The notes under the pieces are model-generated. The model was not told the origin of the DNA. It saw nothing but the letters and a program-made list of their open reading frames with translations, and did not search any database. From Polynucleobacter necessarius (lineage in GTDB: Bacteria; Pseudomonadota; Gammaproteobacteria; Burkholderiales; Burkholderiaceae), in NCBI GenBank assembly GCA_900095165.1, contig LT606947.1:1608309-1672308 (forward strand): DNA of 64,000 nt, given 5' to 3'. Below are positions 61,635 through 64,000 of the stretch, piece after piece (position 1 is the first letter of the stretch; each line of letters begins with the position of its first letter). Made by a program: the position numbers and the translations under genes.

Positions 61635-62578
61635 ATGAAATTCTCTTTACGGCGAATTCACGAAATAGCTTCTGACATTTCAAAGAAGAAGTGGGAAATC
61701 TTAAAGCAAAGACGGGTGCCTTTAAGAACGTTTGAAGCGTATCCGAATCTCCTATGCGTATTCCAGACCTTCAACAAATCCCATCTCATTAGATTAGTTT
61801 TAAACCCATTTATTAAAAAAGGCTTCAAAAACATTATTCTTTTTGCTGATGGCTGTATAGACAATACCCTTGTAAAGGCTGCATCAATTCTCAAGGGAAA
61901 AAGTCATGCAGTCATTGCTGTTAATGATGTGCATGAGATTAGAAATTATCGATTTGCAATGACATCGGAGGCCGCTAAGAATTGTGAATTTGCCCTTTTA
62001 ATGCAGGACGATGATCTTTACCTCTTAGATTTTAGCTGGCTTGACTATCGGCTTGACATGATGGGGCAGAACCCAAAACTTGTGGTGCTCGGATTTAATG
62101 GCGCAATTAATTATTTGCAGATTAGGTCTGCGAATGAAACATTTGAGACGGATACGTTTGAAATGCGCGATGATCTTGTTGGACTTTCCAGTAGTTGGTT
62201 TGGTTAAATTATTCAAGGACCAGCTAAAAACGGAGCATTTCAGTATTGCCAAACGGTGAATCGAGCGCCACATCTAATTAAAATTAGAGAATTTAATGAA
62301 TTAACAGCTTTTGATCATGAGTTTGAGCCTTACCATGATGATGTTAATTATTGCCTTGAGATATGGAAAAAAGGCTATAGGGTTGGTTATGTAGCCGGAG
62401 CACCGATTGCGCGCGATATTGGTACAGGGGGGGGATGCGTTTGAGTGGCAATGTTGGAGTAAATCGTCGCCCCGCCCATTTGAAAAGAAATCATAACATC
62501 CTGTTCGAGCGGTACAGTGAGTTTATAAATTCCGGCACTCTCAGGGATCTGGTTGATCAAACAAATCAGGCCGCTTAA
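61635..62578 (+). pseudogene. Family 2 glycosyltransferase-like gene with in-frame stop and poly-G frameshift
   Basis: The first frame (MKFSLRRIHEI, 190 residues) has a GT2-like acidic MQDDDLYLLD site. A TAA at 62205-62207 stops it, but the same frame continues with the typical end EPYHDDVNYCLEIWKKGYRVGYV and DIGTGG. At G8 62427-62434 the frame is lost; one base more or two fewer restores MRLSGNVGVNRR to a stop at 62578. So two lesions break one gene of about 314 codons. Start 8 bases after sspB. Lower GC than its neighbours. Confidence 0.8.
62427..62434 (+). repeat. Poly-G tract of eight inside the glycosyltransferase pseudogene
   Basis: Eight consecutive G between ACA and ATG. The reading frames before and after this run both encode glycosyltransferase-like protein but differ by one base, so the run is the site of the frameshift. 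Such runs can slip during replication. Confidence 0.85.
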
Positions 62579-62598
62579 TGCGGTCATAACGGAGTTTT

Positions 62599-62948
62599 AT
62601 GGAGCTAACTGTAATTATCACTTTCTGCGCCATTTTTCTTTTAGCTGCGCTGCCCTTAAAAAATTATTTAGAGCTTAAAGTGCATGAAAAAAAAGAGAAG
62701 CGCTGGATAAATTGGCTTCATGTAGGCCCAATCGACAGGAGTACTGCGATCAGCACAACCAGTCAATAGATAGTCTGAGTTGTGATTATTGTGGTTCAGT
62801 AAGACAGTTCCCAAGTCTAGAAATGGTTATTGTCAATAAGCCAAGGTTTGGGTTTATCAACAATACCTTTGAAAAGTACACCCACTTCATGACTCATATA
62901 TGTGGTGGTTGTGGCGCTGAACTTTTTAGGGAGCGTTATGAAGACTAA
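62599..62948 (+). pseudogene. Frameshifted small membrane/zinc-ribbon protein gene
   Basis: ATG 62599 opens a 56-codon frame with one hydrophobic segment (ITFCAIFLLAALPL) and a basic region with KRWINWLH, ending at TAG 62767-62769. From 62712 an overlapping frame continues to 62948 with CDYCGS and ICGGCGAEL, two CxxC pairs of a zinc ribbon. A single missing base or two extra between about 62720 and 62745 would join them. The family is not recognised. Alternatively the two frames are separate small genes. Confidence 0.5.
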
Positions 62949-63660
62949 CCCCCCGATTTTAGCAACATCGTGTGTGGCTCCAGAACTAGGAGTACCATTT
63001 TTAAGTCTCTCTGATTTTGGGCTGCGAAAAGAAATGACGATTAAGAGTCTCTTGATGTGGACTCAAAGTCACCCTGACTTAAAAATTGTTTTGTGTGATG
63101 GTTCAGGATATGATTTTTCGAATGATTTAGAGGGGTATTTGCCTGATGCCAATATCGAGTGCATTATCTTTAAAAACAGTAGGGAGTTAGTGCGGCAGCT
63201 GGGTAAGGGTTATGGAGAGGGTGAGATTATTAAGTACGCCCTCAAAAAATCAGTTTTTTTGCAACAAGCAAATTTTTTTGCGAAGTGCACCGCAAGGCTA
63301 TATGTTGAGAATTTTCATTTGTGCCTCTCCCATTGGAATGAAAAATTTATTTGCCGAGCTGAAATTAAGTATTTACCTTTCCTTAAGAGCATTTCTTTAG
63401 AAATGATTGACGCAAGATTTTTTGTTGTTGATAAGGGCTTTTTTATCGAGAATCTTGCGGACGCTTATTTGTCAGTAAATGATCTAAAAAACTACTATTT
63501 AGAGCATGCATACAGAAATGCAATTATTGCTGCTGGTATTGAGAATTTTTTATTGCCAACTATTCCAATTATTAGGGGTATATCGGGGGTACTGGAGAGG
63601 ACTACGACAATATATTTGATGGAAAACGATACGCTCAAGAAAAAATCTTATTGCAACTAG
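62938..63660 (+). CDS. Protein of unknown function, possibly surface polysaccharide-related
   Basis: An intact 240-residue frame starting MKTNPPILATSC, its ATG overlapping the end of the preceding broken gene. No membrane segment or signal is obvious. A central stretch GKGYGEGEIIKYALKKS (near residues 91-107) followed by FFAKCTARLYV resembles a pattern I associate with polysaccharide-locus proteins, including putative glycosyltransferases; this is a weak recollection, not a family assignment. AT-rich relative to the core genes. Neighbours are broken glycosyltransferase-type genes. Confidence 0.6.
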   Translation: MKTNPPILATSCVAPELGVPFLSLSDFGLRKEMTIKSLLMWTQSHPDLKIVLCDGSGYDFSNDLEGYLPDANIECIIFKNSRELVRQLGKGYGEGEIIKYALKKSVFLQQANFFAKCTARLYVENFHLCLSHWNEKFICRAEIKYLPFLKSISLEMIDARFFVVDKGFFIENLADAYLSVNDLKNYYLEHAYRNAIIAAGIENFLLPTIPIIRGISGVLERTTTIYLMENDTLKKKSYCN

Positions 63661-63881
63661 CAAAAAAATTAACTAATTATTGAATTTAGGTGATCAGCGT
63701 GTTCAGTTGATGCGTATTTGACAGAGCTTAGTATCATTCAAGCGGTTTGATCTCACTTTTATCTGCATGGAGGGAGACTTTTTGCCACCTATTGATTTGG
63801 TAAAAGATATGCAGGGTTGACTTGGTAGAGCCTCAACTGTTATAGCGTCTGACTTGGGCATTTATACTGGAATTAGGAAAA
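63661..63881. other. Non-coding AT-rich interval before tRNA-Thr
   Basis: About 220 bases with no supported open frame, terminator or repeat. Base composition resembles the decayed genes upstream, so it may be residual sequence of a lost gene. Nothing more specific is visible. Confidence 0.5.
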
Positions 63882-63910
63882 TTGCACCCAAGGTTTGAAT
63901 GGTTTACAAT
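63882..63910 (+). promoter_or_regulatory. Putative promoter of tRNA-Thr
   Basis: TACAAT at 63905-63910 is a good -10 and TTGCAC at 63882-63887 a partial -35, spaced by 17 bases. The tRNA starts 9 bases after the -10, so the leader would be only a few bases long. Confidence 0.4.
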
Positions 63911-63919
63911 ATATTCTGT

Positions 63920-63995
63920 GCCCCTTTAGCTCATCTGGTAGAGCAACTGATTTGTAATCAGTAGGTGGTCTGTTCGAGCCGGACAAGGGGCACCA
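63920..63995 (+). tRNA. tRNA-Thr (anticodon UGU)
   Basis: The acceptor stem GCCCCTT pairs with AAGGGGC, followed by discriminator A and an encoded CCA (63993-63995). The D arm contains AGCTCATCTGGTAGAGC. The anticodon stem ACTGA/TCAGT frames the loop TTTGTAA with anticodon TGT at 63953-63955. The T arm is GTCTG-TTCGAGC-CGGAC with one G-U pair. The gene ends 5 bases before the window edge. Confidence 0.97.
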
Positions 63996-64000
63996 TCTCT

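Noticed and set aside
63920..63995. Phage or island attachment site in tRNA-Thr
   Set aside because: No integrase and no repeat of the tRNA 3' end are visible in the window, so an att site cannot be called from this sequence.

Overview
The window looks like a chromosomal segment of a freshwater betaproteobacterium of the Burkholderiaceae, most likely Polynucleobacter. Three things suggest this: the protein sequences, the moderate GC content with many AT-rich synonymous codons, and the gene order. That order is tuf-S10-spc-alpha ribosomal operons; gltBD-mla-ibaG-murA-his-hinT-tatABC; petABC-sspAB. The genus is an inference from pattern recognition, not from a database search. The DNA is almost entirely coding and no gap without a feature exceeds 300 bases.

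Layout. 1-15300 is one long ribosomal super-cluster on the + strand: the end of tuf, S10 operon, spc operon with secY, infA and rpmJ, and alpha operon with rpoA and rplQ. It is closed by an intrinsic terminator. Structured leaders lie before rpsJ, rplC, rplN and rpsD. 15367-19946 carries cutA and dsbD (+), hemB and engB (-) and a dihaem cytochrome c (+). 20041-25521 is mostly on the minus strand: lysA with an lptM-like lipoprotein gene, aroB-aroK, and a shortened type IV pilus secretin locus. cyaY lies among these on the + strand, and the penicillin-binding protein gene mrcA diverges from the pilus locus. A broken REP-type transposase (27893-28597) and a REP-like palindrome separate mrcA from gltB.

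28792-51883 is a long biosynthetic and envelope block. It holds glutamate synthase (gltBD), the MlaFEDACB phospholipid transport system with an extra ABC-2 exporter pair, ibaG, murA, the histidine pathway (hisG, D, C, B, H, A, F, I, E), a HIT protein and the Tat translocase. Inside the histidine block a PemK/MazF-like toxin-antitoxin pair with its own palindromic operator sits between hisD and hisC, and hisC is inverted. 51868-61626 has a Sel1-repeat protein, a porin, a TPR plus GT41 (O-GlcNAc transferase-like) glycosyltransferase, mscL, the cytochrome bc1 complex petABC, and sspA-sspB.

61635-63919 is a decaying AT-rich accessory patch between sspB and a tRNA-Thr(UGU) gene. It holds a family 2 glycosyltransferase broken by an in-frame stop and by a frameshift at a run of eight G, a frameshifted membrane/zinc-ribbon gene, and one intact gene of unknown function. 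The least explained parts of the window are the his-locus toxin-antitoxin insertion with inverted hisC, the reduced pil locus, the transposase with two compensating frameshifts, and this tRNA-adjacent patch.
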